A stretch of DNA of 64,000 bases from the NCBI GenBank assembly GCA_963772805.1, contig CAVYYU010000003.1, positions 1-64,000 on the forward strand. The letters run 5' to 3'. Positions 1 through 8,322 of the stretch are shown in pieces; position 1 is the first letter of the stretch, and each line of letters starts with the position of its first letter. Made by a program: the position numbers and the translations under genes. The notes under the pieces are model-generated. The model worked only from the letters and a program-made list of their open reading frames with translations. It was not told the origin of the DNA and did no database searches. Origin of the DNA: Legionella_A sp963772805 (GTDB lineage Bacteria > Pseudomonadota > Gammaproteobacteria > Legionellales > Legionellaceae).

Positions 1-43
1 AATAATCAGGCAACAGGCTGACGTAAGCAATAACACTTCCTGC

Positions 44-123
44 TAAGTAAACGTAGCTTGGGTGAAACGAAGTGAAACCCGGGTTTCGGCCCTTAGGGCC
101 TGCACCCAGGCTACGTTTACTTA
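44..123. repeat. REP-like inverted repeat / long hairpin
   Basis: Two 21-base arms (44-64 and 103-123) are reverse complements with one mismatch that would be a G-U pair in RNA. Between them lie two smaller palindromes, one around gaaacccgggtttc (about 73-87) and one around ggcccttagggcc. This nested-hairpin form, together with the ggtgaaacgaagtgaaaccc type of sequence, resembles the dispersed REP/MITE-like elements common between genes in gammaproteobacteria. A second copy is not visible in this window, so family membership is inferred from form only. Confidence 0.6.
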
Positions 124-176
124 AATTTATTTTACACTTATAGAGGAGATATCAATATTATCGGGGTTATGAAACT

Positions 177-875
177 ATGAAGATGCTATGTCAACTGTGT
201 TTTCAAAATAAAAAACTCGTTCGTTCTCATGTTATACCAAAGTCATTTTATAAAAATGCATATCCTAATACTGATGGAGTATTAGTAAGTCAAAATGACC
301 ATTCAAAACGACTCCCGATTGGTATTTATGACCAAATATTATGTCAGGAATGTGAGAATAAATTTTCCATTTGGGATGATTATGGAAATAATTTTTTTAA
401 TGAGGTCATAATATCTAACCATAATCCTATTCAAAGAAACGGCACCGTAATTGGTAATAGAATTGATGAAGTTGATTATGAGAAATTAAAATTATTTATA
501 GTATCAATTTTATGGCGAGCAGCAGTTTGTAGTAACTCTTTTTTTGACCAGATATCGCTTGGCCCATTTAGAGATAATATGAGAACAATGATCTTAAGCT
601 CAGATGCTGGTAGTGAAAATGATTTTTCAATTATAGTTAGAAGGTTTCATTTTAAAAACAATCGAGTATTACATCCTCCATTGAAAACAAAAATTCATTG
701 CGATGCTGATGTTATTAATATTTATAAGATATATTTTTTTAATGCAGAAGTTATCATTAAAGTAGATCGGCGGCCATTGACTAAATTTAGAAAGCTTGTT
801 CTATCTCGAGGTAAACCACTTATCGTTGGGTTGGCAGAATTACCGGAAATTATTAAATTATTGAATCAAAGCTAG
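177..875 (+). CDS. Hypothetical protein with HNH-like zinc-binding N-terminus
   Basis: Protein of 232 residues that I cannot assign to a named family. The N-terminus has CxxC at residues 5-8, then SHVIPKSF at about 17-24, and a second CxxC (CQEC) near residue 55. Two CxxC pairs around an SH(I/V)IP motif are typical of uncharacterised HNH/zinc-knuckle-type proteins, so nucleic-acid binding or cleavage is possible, but no complete HNH catalytic triad is evident. The gene is much richer in A+T than its core neighbours and lies in the accessory patch next to tRNA-Asn. The ATG at 177 lacks a strong ribosome site; GAGGAG at 143-148 is too distant. A three-codon ATG-AAA-CTA-TGA reading frame overlaps the start. 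Confidence 0.6.
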   Translation: MKMLCQLCFQNKKLVRSHVIPKSFYKNAYPNTDGVLVSQNDHSKRLPIGIYDQILCQECENKFSIWDDYGNNFFNEVIISNHNPIQRNGTVIGNRIDEVDYEKLKLFIVSILWRAAVCSNSFFDQISLGPFRDNMRTMILSSDAGSENDFSIIVRRFHFKNNRVLHPPLKTKIHCDADVINIYKIYFFNAEVIIKVDRRPLTKFRKLVLSRGKPLIVGLAELPEIIKLLNQS

Positions 876-883
876 TTAATCTT

Positions 884-1606
884 CTACTGGCACAAGGGAT
901 AACTTTTTTGCAAGGATAGTTTTGTTCTCGCTTCCTTGTGTTTTTTATAGTCATTTATGTATTCCATAACAACATTCATAGTGATTTCAGTAATTCCTGA
1001 AATATTATGTTCTTTTATAGAAACCTTGAAATAGCTTCTTTTAAAAATAATATGCTTAGACACATTAAGCTCTGACTCATGGAAAATACGATTTACCTTA
1101 TCAATAAAAGCGCATAAGCAAGATAGGGCTGTCGGTGCAATTCTTAGAGTAGGTGTCTCAAAGTGTTGGGGATTGGCTTGTTGAAATAATGAAGCGCTAT
1201 CTTTTGTTTTGTAATCAGAAACACCATAGAAAAAACGAAAATCATCGATATCTTTTACAACATTAATAATCTGAAATCCTGTATTCATTATATCCATGAC
1301 ACAAATACTTTGATGCGATTTATCTTTTAGCTGATTAACCAATTCATCTGCCATTTTCAAGATCTCAATCGCTTGGTGCCAGTTCACATTACTATTATCA
1401 TTGGCACTGAAAAGAGAAGTAGCTTGGTTGAAGTAAGCTTTGATTTGATTTAAGTAAAATAAAGATCGTTGTTTTTTCTTATCATGAAAGAAAAGCCCCA
1501 ATGTGGTTACTAAAGCAAAAGCAGCTATTATAGCCGCAATGGCTGTCCAGTTTAAACTAGGAGACTTGGAAACAACTGAAGGGATTTCAAAATAAAAATC
1601 TAACAT
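884..1606 (-). CDS. Hypothetical membrane-anchored protein
   Basis: Unrecognised protein of about 240 residues if started at the ATG at 1606. The frame stays open to 1666, but those extra 20 residues precede the hydrophobic segment awkwardly. From 1606 the protein begins with a short region, then one clear membrane segment (about residues 18-38, WTAIAAIIAAFALVTTLGLF), then a basic KKKQR stop-transfer and a soluble, mostly helical remainder. Topology is therefore probably a single N-terminal anchor with a cytoplasmic domain. It is AT-rich and convergent with the HNH-like gene, with only 8 bases between their stops. Its position beside the 3' end of tRNA-Asn suggests acquired DNA. No function can be proposed. 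Confidence 0.55.
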   Translation of the reverse strand: MLDFYFEIPSVVSKSPSLNWTAIAAIIAAFALVTTLGLFFHDKKKQRSLFYLNQIKAYFNQATSLFSANDNSNVNWHQAIEILKMADELVNQLKDKSHQSICVMDIMNTGFQIINVVKDIDDFRFFYGVSDYKTKDSASLFQQANPQHFETPTLRIAPTALSCLCAFIDKVNRIFHESELNVSKHIIFKRSYFKVSIKEHNISGITEITMNVVMEYINDYKKHKEARTKLSLQKSYPLCQ

Positions 1607-1724
1607 AAGTTTCTGCGTTCTTAAGTGCCCCCGTAATTGGGGAAGCCCCCCCTCAACCTTCGACACATATTCGACACGTAAATTTTGAATTTTTGATGAA
1701 TGAAGCTGGAAGTCTTACTGGGAG

Positions 1725-1800
1725 TGGCTCCCCGGGACGGGCTCGAACCGCCGACCTAATGATTAACAGTCATCCGCTCTACCGACTGAGCTACCGGGGA
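1725..1800 (-). tRNA. tRNA-Asn (anticodon GTT)
   Basis: The reverse complement gives a complete 76-base cloverleaf: acceptor tccccgg paired with ccgggga, D-loop agctcagtcggtagagc, anticodon loop ctgttaa with GTT, T-arm ggttcgagccc, and an encoded CCA end. It lies downstream of aspC on the same strand. Its 3' end points at the accessory genes between 1 and 1720, the usual geometry for island integration at a tRNA gene. Confidence 0.95.
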
Positions 1801-1803
1801 ATA

Positions 1804-1830
1804 GGGCGGAATTTTAAAGGGATTCCGCCC
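1804..1830 (-). terminator. Hairpin between aspC and tRNA-Asn
   Basis: A 9-base perfect stem (gggcggaat / attccgccc) with a 9-base loop sits 30 bases past the aspC stop. It lacks a clear U-tract, so it may be a weak terminator, a processing site between aspC and tRNA-Asn, or both. Confidence 0.4.
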
Positions 1831-1860
1831 GCGGGTCAAGAGAGTTCGTGTTAAAAACGA

Positions 1861-3042
1861 CTATTTTTCTGCAAATGTTTGCAGTCTGTCCATCGCGTCG
1901 CGTAGGGTGTTCATGCTGGTAGCGAAGGAGATACGGATGCAGCCTTCGTTGCCGAACGCGGATCCTGGCACTAATGCCACGCCAACATCTTGTAGCAGTC
2001 TTTCTGCAAACTCGATGTCGTTGGCGAAGCCGCGGCGTTCGATGATGGCCTGGACGCTGGGGAAAATGTAGAACGTACCGTCGGCGGGGATGACTTCGAT
2101 GCCGGGGATGCTGTTTAAGCGCTCTACAACGTAGTCATGGCGTTCGCGGAATGCTTTTACCATTTCTTTTACCGTATCCTCTCCACCATTCAATGCAGCA
2201 ACAGCCGCTTTCTGGGCGATGGAGCAGGGATTTGATGTTGATTGCGATTGTATGGTTTTCATGGCGTCAATGAGTGGTGCAGGGCCGCCTGCGTAACCAA
2301 TGCGCCAGCCGGTCATCGCGTAGGCTTTTGATACGCCGTTGAGGACGATGGTGCGGTTATATAATTCAGGGCAGGCATCCAAAATATTAACGAAAGGATG
2401 TGACCACTGGATATGTTCGTACATGTCGTCTGTCGCGATTAAGATGTTGGGGTATGGCTTGAGCACTTCTGCCAGCGCTTTTAGCTCATCGAATGTGTAG
2501 GCAATCCCTGATGGGTTTGATGGGCTGTTGATAAAAAACAGTTTTGTTCTAGGGGTAATCGCGGCCTGCAGTTGCTGCGGGGTGATTTTATAGCGTTGTG
2601 CCGGGGTTGTCGGAATAATAACCGGTACACCGCCTGCCAATAACACGATGTCGGGGTATGAAACCCAGTAAGGTGCTGGAATAATAGCTTCGTCACCGTC
2701 ATTGATGAACGCTTGGCAGAGGTTGTAGATGCTTTGTTTGCCGCCCACGGACACCAGAATTTGGTTTAGTTGATAATCAAGACCATTATCGCGTTTGAAT
2801 TTGTCTTTGATTGCTTGTTTTAACTCAGGAATTCCATCAACGGCTGTATATTTGGTAAAGCCAGCATTAATGGCGGCAATAGCGGCATCTTTAATGTGTT
2901 GTGGGGTATCAAAATCGGGTTCGCCTGTGCCTAAGCCGATGACGTCATGGCCCTGCGCGCGCATTTGTGCGGCTTTAGCGGCAACGGCCAGCGTGGGGGA
3001 TGGTTTGACTAGTTGTATGCGATCTGCCAATACAAAGTTCAT
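1861..3042 (-). CDS. aspC: Aspartate aminotransferase (class I PLP aminotransferase)
   Basis: Transfers the amino group between aspartate and 2-oxoglutarate, linking oxaloacetate and glutamate pools in the cytoplasm. At 393 residues it has the length of the Ib-type aspartate aminotransferases. The N-terminus (LADRIQLVKPSPTL), the substrate loop GLGTGEPDFDTP, the SPSNPSG motif and the PLP-lysine motif NGVSKAYAMTGWRIGY (about residues 232-247) are all intact, as is the C-terminal R of CIRISFA that binds the substrate carboxylate. The ATG at 3042 is preceded by a GAGG-type ribosome site. It is divergent from uvrB and followed by tRNA-Asn on the same strand. Substrate range could extend to other amino acids or prephenate, which sequence alone does not settle. 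Confidence 0.93.
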   Translation of the reverse strand: MNFVLADRIQLVKPSPTLAVAAKAAQMRAQGHDVIGLGTGEPDFDTPQHIKDAAIAAINAGFTKYTAVDGIPELKQAIKDKFKRDNGLDYQLNQILVSVGGKQSIYNLCQAFINDGDEAIIPAPYWVSYPDIVLLAGGVPVIIPTTPAQRYKITPQQLQAAITPRTKLFFINSPSNPSGIAYTFDELKALAEVLKPYPNILIATDDMYEHIQWSHPFVNILDACPELYNRTIVLNGVSKAYAMTGWRIGYAGGPAPLIDAMKTIQSQSTSNPCSIAQKAAVAALNGGEDTVKEMVKAFRERHDYVVERLNSIPGIEVIPADGTFYIFPSVQAIIERRGFANDIEFAERLLQDVGVALVPGSAFGNEGCIRISFATSMNTLRDAMDRLQTFAEK

Positions 3043-3066
3043 TTTAGCTCCTCGGGTGTATAAAAT

Positions 3067-3094
3067 TTGTTACAATTAATAAAGGTTGTATAAT
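3067..3094 (+). promoter_or_regulatory. Candidate sigma-70 promoter for uvrB
   Basis: TTGTTA (3067-3072), 16-base spacer, perfect TATAAT (3089-3094). The predicted start of transcription is about 3101, only a few bases before the uvrB ATG at 3104. No LexA-type CTGT-N8-ACAG box is visible. Confidence 0.5.
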
Positions 3095-3103
3095 CGTTTT
3101 ATT

Positions 3104-5092
3104 ATGAAAAATACATTTAAAATTTATTCAAATTATCAACCAGCCGGTGATCAGCCTACCGCGATCAAATCGTTGATCGACGGCATAGAGTCCGGCTTGG
3201 CGCGGCAAATTCTGCTTGGGGTGACGGGCTCTGGTAAAACCTACACCATTGCTAATGTCATTCAAGCGACGAAAAGGCCGACGCTTATTATGGCGCCCAA
3301 CAAAACGTTGGCGGCACAATTATATGGCGAATTTAAAGCGTTCTTCCCTGAGAATGCAGTGGAATACTTCGTTTCTTACTATGATTATTATCAGCCAGAA
3401 GCGTATGTTCCTGCATCAGACACCTTTATTGAAAAAGACGCATCGATCAATGAACACATTGAGCAAATGCGGCTATCAGCAACCAAGGCGTTGATTGAAC
3501 GCAAAGATGCCATCATTGTGGCAACAGTATCCGCTATATACGGTTTGGGCGATCCGGATTCGTACTTGCGTATGGTATTACATCTTTCCCGCAAAGAACA
3601 ATGCAATCAACGTAAAATTTTAAAGCGCCTTGCGGAAATGCAGTACACTCGTACGAACCAGGTATTAGCGCGCGGACAATTTCGTGTGCATGGCGATGTG
3701 ATTGATATTTTTCCGGCAGACTCGGAGAAAGATGCGATACGCATTGAGTTGTTTGATGATGAAGTGGAAAACCTTGCTTCGTTTGACCCCTTGACGGGCG
3801 AAGTCTTGCAACGTCTGCCGCGCGTTACCATTTTCCCCAAGACGCACTATGTCACCCCGCGCGAACGTATCTTGCAAACGATCGATTGGGTGAAAGAGGA
3901 GCTGCGCGAGCGGCTTGAAGAACTCACGGCTCAAAACAAATTGGTGGAAGCGCAGCGCTTGCAGCAACGGGTCTGTTTTGATATCGAAATGATGCTGGAG
4001 TTAGGTTATTGCTCTGGCATTGAAAATTATTCACGTTATTTGTCGGGACGTGCGGCCGGGGAGTCGCCGCCGACACTTTTTGATTATTTGCCAGCGGATT
4101 CGTTATTAATTATCGACGAATCGCATGTGACCGTGCCGCAAATCGGCGGAATGTATCGCGGTGATCGTGCCCGCAAAGAAACACTGGTCAACTATGGGTT
4201 TCGCCTGCCTTCAGCACTTGATAATCGACCGATGCGTTTTGAGGAGTTTACGGAGCGTTCGCCACAAACGATTTATGTCTCAGCGACACCGGGCCCTTAT
4301 GAACGCGAACACGCAGACAATATTACGGAGCAAGTGGTGCGTCCGACGGGGTTGGTTGACCCGCAGGTTGAGATTCGGCCGGTAACCAGTCAGGTTGATG
4401 ACTTGTTGTCGGAAATTAGACTGGTAGTTGCCGCCGGCGATCGCATTTTGGTTACTGTTTTGACCAAACGCATGGCCGAGGATTTGACCGATTATTACCG
4501 CGAGCATGGTGTGAAGGTGCGTTATTTGCATGCTGACATTGATACAGTGGAGCGCGTGGAGATTATTCGTGACCTGCGTCTTGGTGAGTTTGATGTGTTA
4601 GTGGGGATTAACTTGTTGCGCGAAGGGCTAGACATGCCTGAGGTGTCGCTGGTTGCCATTCTTGATGCCGATAAAGAGGGGTTTTTACGCTCCGATCGTT
4701 CATTGATACAAACCATAGGACGCGCGGCACGTCATGTCAATGGCCGTGCAATTCTCTATGCAGATCGTGTGACTGGCTCCATGCAACGTGCTTTGGATGA
4801 AACCGATCGTCGCCGCCATAAGCAGGTAGCATTTAATGAACTACATGGCATCACGCCAAAAGGGATACTGAAATCGGTTGCGGATATCATGGAAGGTGCA
4901 TACATTGGCACGCGCCAAAGTAAAGTGGGCGTAAAAAAATCGCCCTATTTGCTATTGCCACCGGAACAATTGGCCAAGCGGATTAGTGCGCTGGAGAAGG
5001 AAATGTATGCGCATGCAAAAAATATGGAATTTGAACAGGCGGCTAAAATACGTGATGAAGTATTGGCATTGAAGGCGCAATTGCTCGGGTAA
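3104..5092 (+). CDS. uvrB: UvrABC excision nuclease subunit B
   Basis: Damage-verifying helicase-like subunit of nucleotide excision repair; it is loaded by UvrA and recruits UvrC. The 662-residue product begins FKIYSNYQPAGDQP, matching the family N-terminus, so the ATG at 3104 is preferred over the TTG at 3086. Visible features are Walker A GVTGSGKT, the beta-hairpin region YYDYYQPEAYVP, the DESHVT Walker B box, SATPGPYE, the QTIGRAARH motif VI, and a C-terminal UVR domain (EQAAKIRDEVLALK) that contacts UvrC. All key motifs are intact and length is normal. It stands alone, divergent from aspC, with no visible SOS box. Confidence 0.97.
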   Translation: MKNTFKIYSNYQPAGDQPTAIKSLIDGIESGLARQILLGVTGSGKTYTIANVIQATKRPTLIMAPNKTLAAQLYGEFKAFFPENAVEYFVSYYDYYQPEAYVPASDTFIEKDASINEHIEQMRLSATKALIERKDAIIVATVSAIYGLGDPDSYLRMVLHLSRKEQCNQRKILKRLAEMQYTRTNQVLARGQFRVHGDVIDIFPADSEKDAIRIELFDDEVENLASFDPLTGEVLQRLPRVTIFPKTHYVTPRERILQTIDWVKEELRERLEELTAQNKLVEAQRLQQRVCFDIEMMLELGYCSGIENYSRYLSGRAAGESPPTLFDYLPADSLLIIDESHVTVPQIGGMYRGDRARKETLVNYGFRLPSALDNRPMRFEEFTERSPQTIYVSATPGPYEREHADNITEQVVRPTGLVDPQVEIRPVTSQVDDLLSEIRLVVAAGDRILVTVLTKRMAEDLTDYYREHGVKVRYLHADIDTVERVEIIRDLRLGEFDVLVGINLLREGLDMPEVSLVAILDADKEGFLRSDRSLIQTIGRAARHVNGRAILYADRVTGSMQRALDETDRRRHKQVAFNELHGITPKGILKSVADIMEGAYIGTRQSKVGVKKSPYLLLPPEQLAKRISALEKEMYAHAKNMEFEQAAKIRDEVLALKAQLLG

Positions 5093-5209
5093 TCTTGATC
5101 AAGATGGCGTGAACAAAGGCAGTTCGATTTCGACGATGCCAATCCGGGTTACTCCAGAGATTATGAGCTATACTTCTAAGCAGTAGGGATAATTCTATGT
5201 AGGAATGCA

Positions 5210-5659
5210 ATGAGCACGCAGGCTGGGTATACCCTGATGGAGTTGGCTATCCTGATTGTCGTTATTGCTATCGTCGCGGTAGCCGTTTCTTCGCAGATGC
5301 CAGCAAAAGAGCCTTTTCAGGTTGATGGTTTCTCGAATGTGTTTCTCCAGGATCTACGCCTTACACAAACATTATCTATGGGTAAGAATCAACGTTATCG
5401 CATTGTAGTCGGTGCAGGTTCTTATCAAATTCAAAATCAGAGTGGCACGCCGTTTAATAATCCAGAAACGGGTGGCTCCACGACGCTATATCCTAGCGGG
5501 CTAACCATTTCTCCGGCAACAACCGTAATTTTTGATTCTATAGGCCGGCCCTATAATGGCGGCGGGACAGCGCTGAGTAGTGTGTCAACGTTTACGGTTT
5601 CAGCACCGGGCAGTGTCAAAAGCGTAAGCGTCACGCCACAAACGGGATTTATACAATGA
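5210..5659 (+). CDS. Minor prepilin, GspH/FimT/MshC-like (cassette A, gene 1)
   Basis: 149-residue prepilin: short basic leader ending in glycine, then YTLMELAILIVVIAIVAV, a class III signal with Glu5 followed by the hydrophobic helix. It would be cleaved and N-methylated by a PilD-type peptidase and enter the pilus tip or initiation complex. The globular part has few residues in common with named families but clearly resembles the first gene of the opposing cassette (10646-11053): both share a TQ-L-MG-N-Y pattern after the helix, a GSY(Q/T)I strand, a TTL-P-G-T-P strand and a TGFI ending. It starts a tightly overlapping four-gene unit; a ribosome site (AGGAA) precedes the ATG. The order H-I-J-K matches both T2SS and MshC-D-O-P sets. 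Confidence 0.8.
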   Translation: MSTQAGYTLMELAILIVVIAIVAVAVSSQMPAKEPFQVDGFSNVFLQDLRLTQTLSMGKNQRYRIVVGAGSYQIQNQSGTPFNNPETGGSTTLYPSGLTISPATTVIFDSIGRPYNGGGTALSSVSTFTVSAPGSVKSVSVTPQTGFIQ

Positions 5660-6039
5660 AAAATCAGCAAGGGATATCTCTCATTGAGCTGGTAATGTTT
5701 ATTGTTTTGATTGGCATAATCGTTACCGGTTCGTTCTCGGCATTTGATTTAATTCTTACTGATAGTAGCCAACCGGGAAGAATATTAGCCGCAGGCCAGT
5801 TGGCAAAAGCACGGATGAACCTCATTCTTCAGCAGCGGCTAGTCAACGGATTCACTAATATTACTGATCCCTGCGTTTCCGGCTCCCCTGCCGCTTGCTC
5901 CGGACTGGCCGCGTTTGCAAGTGCGCATGGTTTCGTGGTCAGCAGCTCCATTCCTGCGGCGGTTGGTGGGGTTAGAACAGCAACGGTGACTGTTAGCGGC
6001 GCTGGGAGTGCTACGGTAATCATGAGGTTCGTACAATGA
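5656..6039 (+). CDS. Minor prepilin, GspI/MshD-like (cassette A, gene 2)
   Basis: 127-residue prepilin with leader MKNQQG, then ISLIELVMFIVLIGIIVTG, retaining Glu5. It overlaps the previous gene by 4 bases (ATGA). The globular part carries the motif DPC-x8-CSGLAAFASAHGF, whose two cysteines probably form a disulfide in the periplasm. The same motif is present in the second gene of the opposing cassette, so the two are paralogues. By position and size it corresponds to the GspI/MshD slot of the tip complex. Exact family names for such short, divergent pilins are uncertain. Confidence 0.78.
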   Translation: MKNQQGISLIELVMFIVLIGIIVTGSFSAFDLILTDSSQPGRILAAGQLAKARMNLILQQRLVNGFTNITDPCVSGSPAACSGLAAFASAHGFVVSSSIPAAVGGVRTATVTVSGAGSATVIMRFVQ

Positions 6040-6515
6040 GAACAGGCAAAGGCTTTACCTTAATTGAAATGGTGATGGTGATTGTAGTGGTGTCTATTTT
6101 GGCAGGTATTGCCGCGTTAGTTTTAAGGGAAGGGTTTGCGAGTTATACAACGGCACAACCCATTATTCCCATTGCCGGGAAAGTAAATATAGCTGTAGAT
6201 AATCTAGCGCGTGAAGTACGAAGTGCGGAAAGCGTGACCTCAGCCAGTGCGACGGCTTTAACTTTTGTTAACCAGCAAGGAGAAACCATTGTCATTAACA
6301 AAAGTGGAGCAAATTTAACACGCAGTGTGAATGGTGGTGGCGCGCAAACATTATGCAATAGCGTAACGGCGTTAACGTTTGCCTATTTTGATGCGGCTTT
6401 TGCCACCACGGCAACTACGGCCAACGTGCGCTTTATGACGATAGCGATAACAGTTACGGACCGTAATGTCCCTTATTCCTTAATGGCTGGTGTGGAGATA
6501 AGGAAACTATTATGA
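6036..6515 (+). CDS. Minor prepilin, GspJ/MshO-like (cassette A, gene 3)
   Basis: 159-residue prepilin with leader MRTGKG, then FTLIEMVMVIVVVSILAGIA, Glu5 present. It overlaps both neighbours by 4 bases. The globular region has a strand pattern typical of MshO/GspJ (an LTFVNQQGETIVI strand, then LTFAYFDAAFATTATTANVR, then a final MTIAITVT strand). The third gene of the opposing cassette ends with the matching LAFTYFSSAFAVTATPSAVR, confirming paralogy. It is expected to join the I- and K-like subunits in a tip complex at the outer end of the fibre. Confidence 0.8.
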   Translation: MRTGKGFTLIEMVMVIVVVSILAGIAALVLREGFASYTTAQPIIPIAGKVNIAVDNLAREVRSAESVTSASATALTFVNQQGETIVINKSGANLTRSVNGGGAQTLCNSVTALTFAYFDAAFATTATTANVRFMTIAITVTDRNVPYSLMAGVEIRKLL

Positions 6516-8179
6516 AACAACAACGAGGTTTTTTGACTATAGCGGCTGTAGTTATGATTGTCATTTTCGGCATTACAAGTGCCATGTTGGTGTCGATGTT
6601 TATACGCATCAGCTCCTCAACCACCTATCTTGCTGAAACCAAAAAATCCATCGCTCTAGCCGAGAGTGGTTTGCAGCAAGGGGTTAAAACTTTGACGATG
6701 AGCACCATCACTAGTCGCCAAAGTTGTGTTGGTTTATCAAATACCACAGGGCTGGGTACTGGCAGTTTTAGTGTGATTAGAGCGACTGATACAGCGAATA
6801 GCATCAACCCGCGCTATGCGTTTTCTACTTTGTCAGGGGCGATTACAGCGGGTGCTACGCCCACGACACTTGCTGTGAGCAATAGTTCCGTATTTGCATC
6901 GCAGGGCGGGCGCGTGCTCATTGGTCGTGAAGTATTTCAATACCAGCGCATCGCCAATGCGACAACGCTCGCTGGTGTGACCCGTGCTCAGGATGGCACG
7001 CTCGCATCGGCTCACGATAGTGGAACGCAACTCAGTCAATATCAGTGCACCATGGCGTCCACCGGCACTTCACCGACAAGCAGCCCTTTGGGTGTGCGTG
7101 AATACCATCAAGCGATACAGCAACCGGTGATTTTTACCGCCGGCGCTGCGGGTACTATTTTGCGCTGGAATAGTGATGCGAACGAACTAACGTGGGGCTC
7201 TATGTCCCCCGGTACCTTCGTTTTCAATGGTATCTCGGTACTCAATTACCATGCTGCCTGGGCGGTGGCTAATAGTAATGGTACTACTAGCTATCGATTC
7301 TCGCGGCTGCAAGGCAACGCTTGGATTAACACAAACTTAGCTTTAACCCAGTCACGCAATCTCTCAGGCGTGTATGCCACGTCTGACAAAGAAGCCTGGG
7401 CGGTTGGTGCGTTAGGGCAGGGTAATACCTTTACCCTGATGCTCTGGACACGTGATGCGGGTAATAGCGATACTAACTGGTGCAAGGTAAGTTGTGGTGG
7501 CAAGACGGTGAGTACCACCGGGACTACTGCCGCAGCACGTGTTCTTTTTGCCGTAAAAGCAATAGATACCAACGGCGATGGTTTTGCTGATATCGGTTAT
7601 ACCGCGGGTGGACAAGCAGGAACCGGAGCAAATAATCGGGGTCTTATTCTTAGTTACAACGGTAGCGCGTGGGCTAATTTTGCATTGCCAGCGACAACGA
7701 ATCGGATTGGCCAGCTCTCTGGCCTGGATATGTTGTCTGCCAATGAGGCCTATTTTGTCGGTGGGTCGTCATTAAATGCTACCGATGGTAAACTGTTCCG
7801 TTGGCGCAGTGGCGCATGGTCGGCGGTGACAACAACGACAACTATCATGAATTCGGTTTCTGTGGTTGATACAAATGGTGATGGCTTGGCGGATTTTGGT
7901 ATGGCTGTAGGTGATACGGGTAAAGTTTATACGTTTAACGGCAGTTTTGCGGTGACCGGCCCCACTACGATAGCGGGTGCGGCTAATTTGCAAGGGGTGG
8001 TGGTCTTAAGTGCCACGGATGCCTGGGCTGTTGACAGTGCAGGTAACCGTTTTCATTATGATGGCAGTAGTTGGGTGACGCTGAACACGGGGGTGGCCAC
8101 CGGTAGCTCTCTCAATGGTGTTAGCGCCGTTTCCCCGAAAAATTCACCCATCAGTTCCTGGTATGATTTGATTAATTAG
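6512..8179 (+). CDS. Pilin-like tip adhesin with calcium-loop propeller domain (cassette A, gene 4)
   Basis: 555 residues. The N-terminus is a prepilin-like leader (MKQQRG) and helix FLTIAAVVMIVIFGITSAML that lacks Glu5, as GspK, PilX and MshP tip pilins do. Residues 133-174 hold a small domain (GREVFQYQ then TRAQDGTLASAHDSGTQL) also found in the opposing adhesin. From about residue 200 the protein is a degenerate repeat with WAV(G/D) and YNGSAW-type strands about every 45-60 residues, suggesting a beta-propeller. Two DTNGDG(F/L)AD loops (residues 352-360 and 453-461) match calcium-binding DxNxDGxxD loops, as in the propeller of PilY1. I infer a tip-located, calcium-dependent adhesin fused to its own tip pilin. 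It is the last gene of the cassette. Confidence 0.72.
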   Translation: MKQQRGFLTIAAVVMIVIFGITSAMLVSMFIRISSSTTYLAETKKSIALAESGLQQGVKTLTMSTITSRQSCVGLSNTTGLGTGSFSVIRATDTANSINPRYAFSTLSGAITAGATPTTLAVSNSSVFASQGGRVLIGREVFQYQRIANATTLAGVTRAQDGTLASAHDSGTQLSQYQCTMASTGTSPTSSPLGVREYHQAIQQPVIFTAGAAGTILRWNSDANELTWGSMSPGTFVFNGISVLNYHAAWAVANSNGTTSYRFSRLQGNAWINTNLALTQSRNLSGVYATSDKEAWAVGALGQGNTFTLMLWTRDAGNSDTNWCKVSCGGKTVSTTGTTAAARVLFAVKAIDTNGDGFADIGYTAGGQAGTGANNRGLILSYNGSAWANFALPATTNRIGQLSGLDMLSANEAYFVGGSSLNATDGKLFRWRSGAWSAVTTTTTIMNSVSVVDTNGDGLADFGMAVGDTGKVYTFNGSFAVTGPTTIAGAANLQGVVVLSATDAWAVDSAGNRFHYDGSSWVTLNTGVATGSSLNGVSAVSPKNSPISSWYDLIN

Positions 8180-8190
8180 TTGAATGAGCA

Positions 8191-8240
8191 AGATTGGTGG
8201 CGTGTATCTCAGCGCCGCGTAATTTGTTTGCCACCAATCT
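8191..8240. terminator. Stem-loop between the two convergent pilin cassettes
   Basis: An 11-base perfect inverted repeat (8191-8201 and 8230-8240, agattggtggc / gccaccaatct) with a 28-base loop lies between the stops of the two tip-adhesin genes. It could act as a two-way terminator, but no U-tract is obvious on either strand. Confidence 0.4.
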
Positions 8241-8322
8241 CCCTAATTACGACGGCGTCTAATCCGAGCTATAGCATTTCGTGATAGCTCTGCTTATCCC
8301 CTTTTATTGCATCCAAACAGGC

